Notes: generated by a model not told the origin, from the letters alone. A DNA stretch of 64,000 bases from JBGVSA01 sp049840475 (GCA_049840475.1 JASGKX010000003.1:1054001-1118000); one strand, 5' to 3'. Counted from the first letter of the stretch, positions 1-9,251 are shown. Program-made: numbers and translations.

Positions 1-769
1 AGATGCCAAAGTAATTGAGCGGTGCCGTAAAGCCCGGGATGGTCTCCGACAGCGGCGGAATGGTGCCGTAGCCTTCGAGATTGAGCGGCTTGTCGCTGAT
101 CGTGGCGAGCGCACGCAGGCGTTTTCCGCGAATCATGTCCGCCTGCTCGCCAGCCAGTTGCGAAGTCGCCTGCGCCTCCCCCGCCACCGTGGCGATCACG
201 GCAGGGTTGCCACCGTCATACGTCACGTGTTTGTAGGTGACGTTGGCGGCCTTGGCGACGAGGTCGATTGCGCTGTGGCCCGCAGTGCCGATACCGGCTG
301 TGGCGACAGAGATCTTGCCCGGATTGGCTTTCATCGCGTCGAGCAGTTGCTTCGGCGTCTGATAAGGCGTGGCCGGGTTGACGCTCAACACCTGCATGTT
401 GGCGACCGTCAGGAAGAGATGCCAATCGGCGATGCGCGTCTTGAGCGTACCCATCGTCTCGTAACTACCCAGATCCTGTGCAGCACCAGCCGTCCAGGTG
501 TAGCCATCCTTGGGCGCATCCAGGGCGCTCTTCGTGCCGATGGAGCCGGACGCGCCGGGCTGGTTCACGATGACGATGGTCTGGCCGAGGGCCTTTTCCA
601 TTTCGGCCGCCGCGATGCGCGACACTTGGTCGGTGGCGCCCCCCGCTGCCCACGGCACGATCAGGTGAATGGGATGATTGGGTTTCCATTGCTGGGCGGA
701 TGCCGGCAGCGCAGCAACGCAGGCAAGCGCCATCGCCGTGGCGTACTTGAGAGTGAAGAGGTGTTTCAT
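1..769 (-). CDS. Bug/TctC-family periplasmic solute-binding receptor (C-terminus outside window)
   Basis: The reading frame stays open from an ATG at 769 to the left edge, giving about 256 residues of a family whose members usually have about 320. Residues 1-25 form a Sec signal peptide ending in ALPASA. The mature part starts QQWKPNHPIHLIVPW and then has the AGGATDQVSR stretch and the NQPGASGSIG motif, both hallmarks of the Bug/TctC receptors that capture small organic or sugar acids for tripartite tricarboxylate transporters. It is the last visible gene of the lacI-led operon, 47 bases after a Gfo/Idh dehydrogenase, so its ligand is probably the substrate of those enzymes (inference). The family call is very secure from sequence; the ligand cannot be read from sequence. 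Many Bug proteins are orphans without a TctAB membrane part, and none is visible here. Confidence 0.93.
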   Translation of the reverse strand, partial: MKHLFTLKYATAMALACVAALPASAQQWKPNHPIHLIVPWAAGGATDQVSRIAAAEMEKALGQTIVIVNQPGASGSIGTKSALDAPKDGYTWTAGAAQDLGSYETMGTLKTRIADWHLFLTVANMQVLSVNPATPYQTPKQLLDAMKANPGKISVATAGIGTAGHSAIDLVAKAANVTYKHVTYDGGNPAVIATVAGEAQATSQLAGEQADMIRGKRLRALATISDKPLNLEGYGTIPPLSETIPGFTAPLNYFGI

Positions 770-816
770 TGTCTGTCTCCTAGAGATGCCTCTTTTTGCG
801 TGGTGGAACGAACCAA

Positions 817-1890
817 CTACGTGCTTGATGCGACGAGCGTGACCGGCGCCCCCTTGTCTGCCGACTCATAGAGCGCGCGAACGAACGCGACGGCGTTGCG
901 GGCCTGCGCACCATCGACCAGCAATGCAGACTGGCCACGCAGGGCCAGCACCATGTTTTCGATTTGCTTCTGGTGGCCTTCGAAACTGATCTGGTCGGGA
1001 GCGCTGGCGCCGGACGCACCGGTATTGCCGGATGCGTCAGCGAGGATCTGCACGTCCTCGGGTGTTGCGTCCCTGAACTCCCAGCGGACGATGCGATCGT
1101 CTTCGATGACAGCCGAGCCGCGTTCTCCGCAGATTTCGATGCGGCGTTCCCATCCCGGGTAGGCCGCAGTGGTCGCTTCGATCGTGCCGAGCGCGCCGTT
1201 GGCGAATCTGACGGCCGCGCAGGCGGTGTCTTCCGCTTCGATGCCGAGATGGACGCGGCGCGTTTTCCAGGCCGAGATTTCGGCCGGCATGCCGGCAAAC
1301 CACTGCAGCAGGTCGACGGCATGGATCGCTTGGTTCATGACAGCGCCACCACCATCAAGCGCGAGCGAGCCTTTCCAGCCGCTGTAGTAAGACACGGCGC
1401 GATGCCACTTCACGTACGCGCTGCACAGGACGAGGCGGCCGAAGCGCCCTTCGTCGATCGCCTTCTTGACCGCTTGCGCCCCTTTGGTGAGCCGTGACTG
1501 AAAGATCGCGGCCACTTTCACGTCGGCCTCCGCCGCCGCGTCGAGCAGTGCGTCAACGCGCTCCACCGTGATTTCCAGCGGTTTTTCGATGATGAGATGC
1601 TTGCCCGCGCGCGCAGCCTGAAGAGCCGGTTCGAGATGCGCACCGCTGGGCGTAACGACGCAGACGACGTGGATATCAGGCCGCGCGAAAAAGGCTTGTG
1701 GATCGTCGGTGGCGAAAGGAATGTCGTGCTTCTGCGCGAAGCGCAGTGCCTCTTCTTGCGTCATCCCGAGCACCCCGATCAGACGCAGGTTGTGCTGCTT
1801 GGCCAGCGCCCGGATGGCGAGCGCGTGGTAGTTGGCGATCATGCCGGCGCCAACCAGACCAAACCCAATAGGCGTTGTGCGGTCGATCAT
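817..1890 (-). CDS. Gfo/Idh/MocA-family NAD(P)-dependent oxidoreductase
   Basis: This 357-aa protein is a sugar or cyclitol dehydrogenase-type enzyme. An N-terminal Rossmann fold is marked by GLVGAGMIA at residues 11-19, and the family EKP motif (E102-K103-P104, within IIEKPLEI) carries the lysine that contacts nicotinamide and substrate. The C-terminal alpha/beta domain contains GGGAVMNQAIHAVDLL, where the family's catalytic histidine lies. The ATG at 1890 is chosen because it overlaps the stop codon of the preceding gene (ATGA, 1887-1890); a longer frame runs back to 2034 but would lie inside the neighbour. It is the third gene of the lacI-gfo-gfo-bug operon, so it probably acts on the imported acid or sugar together with the paralogue upstream. 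The substrate is unknown. Confidence 0.93.
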   Translation of the reverse strand: MIDRTTPIGFGLVGAGMIANYHALAIRALAKQHNLRLIGVLGMTQEEALRFAQKHDIPFATDDPQAFFARPDIHVVCVVTPSGAHLEPALQAARAGKHLIIEKPLEITVERVDALLDAAAEADVKVAAIFQSRLTKGAQAVKKAIDEGRFGRLVLCSAYVKWHRAVSYYSGWKGSLALDGGGAVMNQAIHAVDLLQWFAGMPAEISAWKTRRVHLGIEAEDTACAAVRFANGALGTIEATTAAYPGWERRIEICGERGSAVIEDDRIVRWEFRDATPEDVQILADASGNTGASGASAPDQISFEGHQKQIENMVLALRGQSALLVDGAQARNAVAFVRALYESADKGAPVTLVASST

Positions 1891-2912
1891 GCTCCAGCCC
1901 TTTCCGCTTGCGCCTGGGCCTGCAACGCCAGTTCGCACACTTTGAAGCAATGTGCCTGCGTCATGGCGGTTTCTGTGCGATTGAAGATGTCGTAGCGCAG
2001 GTCCGTGTAGTACGGCAGTTCGGCATCCGAGCAATCGATGTATCGCGTGCCCTCGTGATTGACCAGAAACAGGTGGTCAATACCCGGGCGACCTGCAACG
2101 TCGATGTACTTGCGCAGCTCGATGTAGCCGTCAGTGCCGAGAATGGTGAGCCGACCATCGCCCCAGGTTGCGAGGCCGTCCGGCGTAAACCAATCCAGCC
2201 GGATGTAACCGCTGGCCGGCCCGTTGGTCAGGATGAGTTCGCCGAAGTCCTGCCAGTCCGGGTACTCGGGGTGCCCCAGGTTGCCCACGCGCGACACGAC
2301 GATCCGCGCATCCGTTGCGCCGGTGAAATGCAGGAACTGCTCGATCTGGTGCGAGGCAATGTCGGCGAGGATGCCGCCGTACTGCTTGGGGTTGAAGAAC
2401 CAATCGGCCCGCGTGTGGCGATTCAGTCGATGCGGCCCCAAGCCCACGGTCTGGAGTACGCGCCCGATGGCGCCTTGGCGGACGAGTTCGGTGGCCGTCG
2501 TCACCGCACGCACCTCGAAGTGCTCGGTGAAATTCACCGACCAGATGCATCCCGTCTGCCGCTGGACCTGCTTGATGCGATCGAGTTGCTCGAACGTGAT
2601 GACGCCCGGCTTGTCGACCATAAAGTCCTTGCCATGCAGCATCGCTTCGACCGCAAAATCGGCGCGATCACAAGGAATGCCCGCGCAGATGATGAGATCA
2701 ATGCTGGTGTCTTCAAGCAATTGCCTACGGTCCGCCACGCTCCGAATCTGCGGAAAGCGCTCCGTGAAGCCGTCGCGCGTACGAACGTCGCCATCGTGGC
2801 TCCAGTACCCAGCACACTCGGCGCCGATGTTGAACAGGCTGTTCACCTGATCGTAAACATGCCGGTGATCGATGCCGACAATGCCAAAACGCAGCTTCGG
2901 ATACTCATTCAT
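1887..2912 (-). CDS. Gfo/Idh/MocA-family oxidoreductase (second paralogue)
   Basis: A 341-aa dehydrogenase-like protein, distinct from its downstream paralogue. The N-terminal nucleotide-binding region is RFGIVGIDHRH (residues 8-18), which lacks the classical GxGxxG spacing. The family EKP motif appears as DKPG (D100-K101-P102). A later motif, GGILADIASHQIEQFL, holds the histidine region of the C-terminal domain. The unusual nucleotide-binding loop suggests a divergent member that might use its cofactor differently. The gene starts inside the stop of lacI (2909-2912) and ends inside the start of the next dehydrogenase (1887-1890), so translation of all three is probably coupled. Two non-identical Gfo/Idh enzymes in one operon often catalyse successive oxidation and reduction or epimerisation steps on one sugar; that role is inferred. 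Confidence 0.9.
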   Translation of the reverse strand: MNEYPKLRFGIVGIDHRHVYDQVNSLFNIGAECAGYWSHDGDVRTRDGFTERFPQIRSVADRRQLLEDTSIDLIICAGIPCDRADFAVEAMLHGKDFMVDKPGVITFEQLDRIKQVQRQTGCIWSVNFTEHFEVRAVTTATELVRQGAIGRVLQTVGLGPHRLNRHTRADWFFNPKQYGGILADIASHQIEQFLHFTGATDARIVVSRVGNLGHPEYPDWQDFGELILTNGPASGYIRLDWFTPDGLATWGDGRLTILGTDGYIELRKYIDVAGRPGIDHLFLVNHEGTRYIDCSDAELPYYTDLRYDIFNRTETAMTQAHCFKVCELALQAQAQAERAGA

Positions 2913-3967
2913 GATTGACTGCTCTCTCTTGAACGGACGGATTGGCCCTCCACCAGGGTGCTCGGAAAAACGTGTTGCTCGGTCGGGCGATCCGGGTCCT
3001 GGATAGCGTGGAGAAGTAATGACGCAGCAGCCCTGGCCATTTGTTGTTCAGGGCGCTGGATGCATGTGACGTGGGGAACGATCACCTCAGCCCACTCAGG
3101 CGTACCGACGACAACGAACGAGTAGTCGTCGGGCCAGCGTATGCCGTTGTTCTGGAAATAGCGCAGCGCGCCTTTGGCAAGATCGTGCTGGGCGAACACG
3201 ATCGCTGTGACGGGCAAGGTTCTCAACCGTTCGGCTATCTCGACGCCGGCCGACTCCGCCAGTGGCCCGTTCAGGATGTAGTCCTCCCGCAGCGCGACAC
3301 CAAACTCAAGCAGCGCGGCGCGGTAACCATCCACCCGCGCCCGCACGTTCGGAATGGGCGAATCCCAGGCTACGAATGCGATGTCCCGATGCCCCGCATC
3401 GAGCAGGTGCCTGGTTGCCAGATAAGCAGACTGAACGTTGTCGTGGCTGACGAAGTTGTGATCGGTGATCGAACCCGGAACGGACCGCTCCAGGACCACA
3501 TAGGGGATGTGCTGCTTTTGCAGAAGTGCGAGATTGTCGATCTGCGACAGCGCGGGACTGACGATGCAGCCATCGATGCGCTGGGCGATCAGGCGCTGGA
3601 TGATCTCCTTCTCTTGCTCGGGGTCTTCGTCGCTGTTGCATAGCATGACGACGTACCCGGCTTGACGCGCAATCGATACGATCTCGACGCACATACGCGT
3701 GAAGAAGGTGTTGCCGAACTGGGCAACCACCACCGCAAGCACTTTTTTCTGCTTGCCCTTGATGCTGCTGGCTGCCGCGTTCTTCACGTAGCCAACCTGC
3801 TCGGCCGCCTGAATCACCCGCTCACGCAATTCGGGGCGGATATAGCGCTTTTCATTGCTGAGAACGTAAGAGACCGTGGTCGTAGACGTCTTGGCAACGC
3901 GTGCCACGTCTCGAATGGTCGCGGTCTTGGGCACTTTGGGCGTTCTGGGCGCTCGGGCCATATTCAT
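2909..3967 (-). CDS. LacI-family transcriptional repressor
   Basis: This 352-aa regulator has an N-terminal helix-turn-helix at about residues 17-38 (TIRDVARVAKTSTTTVSYVL), a hinge region (NAAASSIKGK, about 65-74) and a periplasmic-binding-protein-like effector domain. I start it at the ATG at 3967 because the longer frame to 4054 would put the operator pair (3977-4023) inside the coding sequence; an ATG six bases downstream (3961) is an alternative. The Shine-Dalgarno is weak (GGTGAAAAA). It is the promoter-proximal gene of the operon and overlaps the next gene by ATGA. The operators ten bases before its start imply autoregulation of the whole operon. The inducer is probably a plant-derived sugar or sugar acid, judged only from the pectate lyase neighbours. 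Confidence 0.93.
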   Translation of the reverse strand: MNMARAPRTPKVPKTATIRDVARVAKTSTTTVSYVLSNEKRYIRPELRERVIQAAEQVGYVKNAAASSIKGKQKKVLAVVVAQFGNTFFTRMCVEIVSIARQAGYVVMLCNSDEDPEQEKEIIQRLIAQRIDGCIVSPALSQIDNLALLQKQHIPYVVLERSVPGSITDHNFVSHDNVQSAYLATRHLLDAGHRDIAFVAWDSPIPNVRARVDGYRAALLEFGVALREDYILNGPLAESAGVEIAERLRTLPVTAIVFAQHDLAKGALRYFQNNGIRWPDDYSFVVVGTPEWAEVIVPHVTCIQRPEQQMARAAASLLLHAIQDPDRPTEQHVFPSTLVEGQSVRSRESSQS

Positions 3968-3976
3968 TTTTTCACC

Positions 3977-4023
3977 ATGTAAACGTTTGCATATCGCGAT
4001 GTTGCATATGCAAACGTTTACAT
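3977..4023 (-). promoter_or_regulatory. Twin LacI-type operators forming an 18-bp perfect inverted repeat
   Basis: Positions 3977-3994 (ATGTAAACGTTTGCATAT) and 4006-4023 are exact reverse complements separated by 11 bases. Each arm carries the core AAACGTTT, itself a palindrome typical of LacI-family sites. The two core centres lie 31 bp apart, about three helical turns, so two repressor dimers would sit on the same face of the DNA. The pair lies directly upstream of the lacI-type start. The promoter itself is not obvious. The remainder up to the terminator (4024-4229) shows no gene or clear signal. Confidence 0.85.
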
Positions 4024-4229
4024 ACCGGGATTTAAAAAAAAGGACGTGAGGCAATTACGGCACTTAATCGATGCAGTGTCAACGAGCGACCATTGACGCT
4101 GATCACGAACGCCACCGCACGACCGAAGACCCCTATCTCGCCAAAACAACGAACTCCACGCATCGATTACAACGAGACGAGCCTTGTCCGAGCGCTGCAG
4201 CACTCGATCACACGGTCCGCCCGCAAACG

Positions 4230-4260
4230 AAAAAAGGGCAGACCGTAGTCTGCCCTTCTT
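4230..4260 (-). terminator. Rho-independent terminator of the pectate lyase gene
   Basis: Read on the minus strand, an 8-bp stem (GGGCAGAC/GTCTGCCC, 4236-4255) with a 4-base loop is followed by six T residues. It lies 42 bases after the stop codon at 4303. Confidence 0.88.
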
Positions 4261-4302
4261 GTCATCAGCCGATCCGACAAAGCCGCCGGATCAAGCGATG
4301 GC

Positions 4303-6676
4303 TTAGTTACACGTCAGCGATGCTGCGTTCAGGCCGAGCGTCGCGCCTGACTCCAGTCGCAGTGCGAGGAACGAGCCGCCCGTGAAACTGCTGCTGAGCT
4401 TGGAAGTATCGATAGTGATCGACAACGGCCCGACGCCAATGGCGGATGCTTTGGACTCCCAAACCTTAGAGCTGCTCCCGTGGACGGAATTGCCAGCACT
4501 CGTGGTGTTGTTGTCAACAAAGATCTGCACCAGTTTGTCGCCCGTGCCGGCTGTCGCAACGCCAAGCGTCAGCGTGCATTGCTTGCCGACGATGGTGAAC
4601 ACCCCACCAGGCGTGCTCGACGACGCAGTGGCCGTGCTTGCCAATGCACCGACGGTGAAACGTCCCCCGTTGATGGCCATCACGCCGCCGCTAACGGTGA
4701 TCGCGCTGCTGCTGCCGGTGTTGATGTACATCGGCTTGCTTGAATCGCCCGGCAGCGGGAAATAGCTGGCAGCAAAGAACTGGGTAGCGTCACCCGCGGT
4801 GAAGCTCTCGGTCCACGACCCTGTCACGCCCGCCGGCACGCTGCTGGACGAAGACGATGACGAGCTGCTCGACGACGACGAACTGCCAGCAGAAGACGAC
4901 GTGCTGCTCGACGAGGACGAGCTGCTCGACGACGAGCCGCCATCACCTTCCGTCGCAAACATGCCGATACGCGCTGCGCCCGCATTGGCCTTGACGATGG
5001 CGGCGAGGTTCAGCGGATTGGCTTCGACCGTGTAGGTGTACGGCGGCGTCCACTTCACATCGGAGGGCAAGCCACAAGCAGCCAGCGTCGTCGTCACATC
5101 CAGACCGCTGGCCAAGTACTTGTTGCTCTTCAGCCAGGTGTTGTTCTGACGGAAGCTGATGCCGCCGCCATGGTCGACAACGATCTTGTTGCATGCCTCG
5201 GTCTGCTTGGTCGGCTGGATTTCCCACAGCGTGCTTTCCATGAACACATCGCCCTTGTAGCCGACGCCAACGCCGCCTTCGTATGCCGAAACCGTCTTGG
5301 CCTCGCGATCACCCTCGACGTAGTTGTTGAAGATGTGCACCTGGCCCCAACGCACGCGCGGAACACGTTGTGCCGTGTCCTTGTAGTGGTTGGCATAGAA
5401 GGTCACGTGGAAGCGGTTTTCATCGCTCCACTGACGACCCGAGTCGCTGTTGGACACCAGCGTGGTCTTGCCGTGGTCGATGAACGAGCTGTTCGACACG
5501 GTGATGTAGTCCGAGCCACGGATGATGTCCAGCGCACCGTCGTGGCGCGTGCCGCCGCCGTTAGCCTTGACGAACACGTCGTTGTATTGGCCGTCGGTGA
5601 TCGTCACGTGGTCGACCCACACCTGCTGCGCCATCGCGATGGCCATGCCATCGTAATACGCGTCGGAGCTACCTTCAGGCTGCACGTCCCAGTTGGTCTG
5701 GATCCACAGGTTGCGCACGATGACGTTGCGCGTCCAGCCCGGGTAGTCTTCCTGCGGCTTCTTCAGCGTCTTGAGCCAGTACTCATAGTCGGCGAGGCTG
5801 CTGTTCGACCGTGCTGGCGAACTCCTTGCCGATTTCGATCTGTGCGGAGATCAGGCGCGCGGGCGAACCGTCCGGCGCGTTGATACCGATCAGCGTCGTG
5901 TTCGACGGCAACAGGATCGACGATGCCTTCTGGTCGTCCCAGCTCGTGAAGTCCTTGAACCCGTCGGTCTCGACACGCATGTCGATGTTGCCGTACACGC
6001 GAATGATCTTCGGCTCGTTCTTGGCTTCGCGGATCGCGTCAAAAATGCACTGCTTGGTGCCGCAGGTATAGACGCGGTTGTCGGCCGCCGAAGCGCCGCC
6101 GGTCACCAGCACCTGCTTGTGATTGCCGACCGTGTTGTCGCCACGGTAATAGCTGTGCCAACCATTGAGCGGAGCGACTTCGCGTTCGACCGTCAGGCAA
6201 CCGCCAGTCGGATCGGACGAAATCGTGGGATAAACCGTCGGCGTACCCGGCGCCGGCGTGGCGGTCGCCACGTGGTTATCCGTATTGATGGGATCGCTCG
6301 CCGGCAGATAGGAACGCACGCCCATCTTGGCAAAGCCGCTCCAGTACAGCGCAGCAGTGGTGTCGGTCAGCGACTTGGCGTCGACATACCCGGCCGGCAC
6401 GGTGTAGTTGCGCGACGCCGCCGGCGCCGTGCAATTACCCGCCACGGACGACGAACTGGAAGACTGCGAACCGCCAGAAGAACTGGTGCTGCTGGTCGAG
6501 CTGGACGAGTTTGAAGTAGAGCTGTTGGATCCATTCGAACTGCTGACACTGCTCGTGCTGCTGGAACCCTGCCCCTGAGAATTGGGCGAACCGTCGCCGC
6601 CTCCCCCGCCGCATGCGGCGAGCGCGATCGAGAAAAAGCTTGCAGCGCCAATGCGCCACATGGTGTGGTCTGACAT
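4303..6676 (-). pseudogene. Secreted PL1 pectate lyase lipoprotein, broken by a +1 frameshift
   Basis: With one base removed the gene encodes about 790 residues. Order: signal peptide with lipobox (ALAAC, then a glycine run), a Ser/Asn-rich linker (about 30-80), a PL1 parallel beta-helix catalytic domain, a second poly-Ser linker, and a C-terminal domain of about 130 residues ending SLTCN that may be a carbohydrate-binding or adhesion module. The PL1 signature RVPRVRWGQVHIFNN carries the catalytic arginine, with WVDHVTITDG upstream. The frame breaks at 5803-5809 (coding strand GTCGAAC) near residue 290: upstream reads EIGKEFASTV then terminates, while the other frame resumes NSSLADYEYW. The total length is 3n+1, so one inserted base fits. 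The start has a strong AGGAGGAG Shine-Dalgarno. Without the repair only an inactive N-terminal fragment is made. A sequencing error is possible. Confidence 0.88.
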
Positions 6677-6730
6677 TTGTCTCCTCCTGGTTGCCAGTAT
6701 TGGGCGCAGCTCATTGGCGCGCCTCTATGT

Positions 6731-6742
6731 GTTTCCGGAAAC
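6731..6742. promoter_or_regulatory. Perfect palindrome upstream of the first pectate lyase gene
   Basis: GTTTCCGGAAAC is a perfect 12-bp palindrome 55 bases before the start codon at 6676. Its TTCCGGAA core recurs upstream of the second PL1 gene. It is a candidate operator for a shared regulator; no regulator can be assigned from sequence. Confidence 0.4.
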
Positions 6743-6938
6743 AACCACTGAGAGGGGTTTCCGCGCGGCGGATGTTACTGGTCCCAAGCGCCACAAGGGC
6801 GACAAATATCATTCGATCAAAAACACAAAAACCTAGGACAAACCCCTACAAATAACAAAAATAGAGCCAGACCAATGCCTTACCGACACTACCCCATCGG
6901 GCAGATGTCGGGCATTCACCAGCTTTAAGGCAGAAATG

Positions 6939-7763
6939 TCAGAAAAATCGGTCGGGGTGCGGGCCGATGCGGTGATTGCGATCGAGGTCATCGATCGCGG
7001 CGATGTCTTCGGCGTCGAGTCGGAAGCCAAACACGTCGAAGTTCTCCCGGATGCGCTGAGGCGTAACGGATTTCGGAATCGCCACGTGACCGCAATCGAG
7101 ATGCCAGCGGATGACGACCTGAGCCGGCGAGCGGCCGTGCTTGCGCGCGATACGGACAACGGTGGCGTCCTGGAGCACTTGCCCCTGTCCCAGCGGGCTC
7201 CAGGCTTCCGTCACGATGCCGAAGCGCGCGTGGAAATGACGCAATTCGCGCTGCTGCAAGTACGGGTGCAGTTCGATCTGATTCACCGCAGGCGTGATTT
7301 CGGTTTCATCGAACAAGCGCTGAAGGTGCGCCGCCGTAAAGTTGGAAACTCCAATCGAACGTACCCGCCCGTCATTGCGCAGATGTGCCAGCGCCCGCCA
7401 ACTGTTGACGAATCGCCCGCGCTGCGGCGCCGGCCAGTGGATAAGAAACAGATCCACATACTCCAGCCCGAGTCGATCGAGGCTTGCCGGCAAGGCACGC
7501 AGTGCTTCGTCGTAACCTTGTGATTCGTTCCACAGTTTGGTCGTCACAAATACTTGGTCGCGCGGCACGCCAGCGTCCCGCAGCCCCTGGCCGACGCCCT
7601 CCTCGTTCTCGTAGATCGCGGCTGTGTCGATCGACCGATAGCCGCATTCAAGCGCCGTGCGAACGGCATCACCGGCCTGTTCGACGCTGGCCTGCCAGAC
7701 GCCGAGCCCCAACTGCGGCATCAGGCGTCCGTCATTCAATTGAAGAGTGGGAGAGGCCATCAT
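6939..7763 (-). CDS. Aldo/keto reductase (DkgA/B-like)
   Basis: A 274-aa cytoplasmic NADPH-dependent reductase of the AKR superfamily. The full catalytic tetrad is visible: D46 and Y51 (DTAAIYENE), K76 (VTTKLW) and H109 (LIHWPAP). The cofactor-binding segment near the C-terminus reads AIPKSVTPQRIRENF, the usual NADPH phosphate contact. The length is normal for the family. The start ATG at 7763 is followed by a second ATG; a plausible ribosome site (CAGGAGC) precedes both. It lies 27 bases after the alcohol dehydrogenase and is probably co-transcribed with it. The pair could detoxify or reduce sugar-derived aldehydes or ketones. No terminator with a clear U-tract is seen between it and the pectate lyase start. 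Confidence 0.92.
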   Translation of the reverse strand: MMASPTLQLNDGRLMPQLGLGVWQASVEQAGDAVRTALECGYRSIDTAAIYENEEGVGQGLRDAGVPRDQVFVTTKLWNESQGYDEALRALPASLDRLGLEYVDLFLIHWPAPQRGRFVNSWRALAHLRNDGRVRSIGVSNFTAAHLQRLFDETEITPAVNQIELHPYLQQRELRHFHARFGIVTEAWSPLGQGQVLQDATVVRIARKHGRSPAQVVIRWHLDCGHVAIPKSVTPQRIRENFDVFGFRLDAEDIAAIDDLDRNHRIGPHPDRFF

Positions 7764-7790
7764 GGATGCTCCTGTAATACTGCAGATGCC

Positions 7791-8813
7791 TCACTCGTGC
7801 ATGTCGAGCACGACGCGATAGCGTGCCTTGCCATCGCGCAGATGCTGCATGGCATCGTTGATGCGGCTGACCGGAAAGTGTTCGACCTGGGGCACGATGC
7901 CGTGGTGTGCGCAGAAAGCCAGCATGTCGGCCATCGTAGAAGGAGACCCTGTAGGCGAACTTGCCAGGCTCTTCTGCCCGCCCATCAGGCTGAAAACTGA
8001 CACCGGAATCGGCTCCAGCACAGCGCCCACGATATGCAGCTTTCCTTGCGGGGCCAGCGCGGCGATGTATGCGTTCCAGTCCAGCGCCGCATTGGACGTC
8101 ACCAGCACCATATCGAGCGTGCCGGCAACACCTGCCAACGCGCCACTGTCGGTACTCGACACAACCTGATCCGCGCCCAGCGCCAACGCTTCGTCGCGTT
8201 TGCCGGCCGACGACGTGAACGCCGTTACATCGCATCCCCACGCGTGCAGAAAGCGGATCGCCATGTGCCCCAACCCGCCAATGCCCACGACCCCCACGCG
8301 CTGCGTCGGCTTGATATCGTGAATGACGAGCGGGCTGAACACCGTGATACCGCCGCAGAACAGCGGCCCGGCCTCGGCCGGATCAACACCATCCGGCAGC
8401 GGAATGGCCCAGGCCCAATGACAACGAATGCGGTCGGCAAATGCACCGTGGCGCCCGACGATAGTCGCCTCAACCTCGTTACATAAATGATGTGCGCCGC
8501 TCATGCAGGAATGACAGTGCATGCAGCTACCACGGTTCCAGCCCACGCCCACCACCTGCCCCAGGCTCAAGCCCTTGGCGTGCGACCCCAGTCGCACCAC
8601 CCGTCCCACCCCTTCATGGCCGGGAACGAACGGGTATTGGGTCATGCCCCATTCGTTGTCGACCATCGACAGGTCCGAGTGACAGATGCCGCAGTAGTCG
8701 ATTTCGACCTCGACCTCCTCGTCACCCAACTCGCCTGCGTCGAACTCCAGCGGCTGCAAGGGTTGATGAGGCCCGCTCGTCGCCCAGCCACGAAACACGT
8801 TTCCGCTTGCCAT
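7791..8813 (-). CDS. Zinc-dependent NAD(P) alcohol dehydrogenase (YahK/cinnamyl alcohol dehydrogenase type)
   Basis: A 340-aa medium-chain dehydrogenase. Catalytic zinc ligands sit in YCGICHSD (residues 40-47) and GHE (65-67). Four cysteines (97, 100, 103, 111) form the structural zinc lobe. The nucleotide fold is marked by VGIGGLGHMAIRF. This pattern matches the YahK/CAD subgroup, which reduces a broad range of aldehydes with NADPH. The ATG at 8813 is preferred because GGGGGA lies eight bases upstream; ATGs at 8819 and 8825 are possible. It forms a two-gene unit with the aldo/keto reductase. The adjacent pectate lyases suggest lignin- or pectin-derived aldehydes as substrates, but that is conjecture. 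Confidence 0.93.
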   Translation of the reverse strand: MASGNVFRGWATSGPHQPLQPLEFDAGELGDEEVEVEIDYCGICHSDLSMVDNEWGMTQYPFVPGHEGVGRVVRLGSHAKGLSLGQVVGVGWNRGSCMHCHSCMSGAHHLCNEVEATIVGRHGAFADRIRCHWAWAIPLPDGVDPAEAGPLFCGGITVFSPLVIHDIKPTQRVGVVGIGGLGHMAIRFLHAWGCDVTAFTSSAGKRDEALALGADQVVSSTDSGALAGVAGTLDMVLVTSNAALDWNAYIAALAPQGKLHIVGAVLEPIPVSVFSLMGGQKSLASSPTGSPSTMADMLAFCAHHGIVPQVEHFPVSRINDAMQHLRDGKARYRVVLDMHE

Positions 8814-9051
8814 GTGCATATCCCCCGTCAAGGTCGCGCGTCACACTGATCGTATGAACTCTAGCCGCCGTCCGAGCCCCAAGCCAGTCCAGCGACTTTG
8901 ATGACAACGGCACGGGGCCGGAGTTCGCAGGTTGTTCACAGTTTTTGTGAATGACTCTGTGGGTAACTGTTGGGAAAACTCGCCAAGTCATTGATCGACA
9001 ATGGGGGGCCTGGGGCGCGCTCGAATTCAGCGTTTTTTCTGACAAAACCCG

Positions 9052-9065
9052 TATTCCGGAAAACG
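9052..9065. promoter_or_regulatory. Palindromic TTCCGGAA site in the region before the second PL1 gene
   Basis: The 438-base interval 8814-9251 holds the divergent promoters of the alcohol dehydrogenase and the second pectate lyase. Inside it, GTATTCCGGAAAAC (9052-9065) is palindromic apart from its third base pair and shares the TTCCGGAA core with the palindrome before the other PL1 gene. It is 187 bases upstream of the start codon. Nothing else in the interval is clearly recognisable. Confidence 0.35.
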
Positions 9066-9251
9066 TAGAAAGCTCACAATGCCGGGCTGGCCGGATTCGT
9101 TTTTGTACGAAAATGGTGCACCGCGCCATGAGACCGATAACTCCTTGCTGTCATGCGGCTTTCCGAAGTGGTTGCCGGCATTGGCTGACGGGGGTTACCC
9201 TAGCTCCGCCCGCGCAAGCGGGGAGGACTGAAAATTCCAGGAGACGCATCT

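Noticed and set aside
4840..6590. Apparent tandem repeats of GAC/GAG-type triplets, CRISPR-like at first sight
   Set aside because: They encode poly-serine linkers on the minus strand; there are no regular spacers or repeats of CRISPR length.
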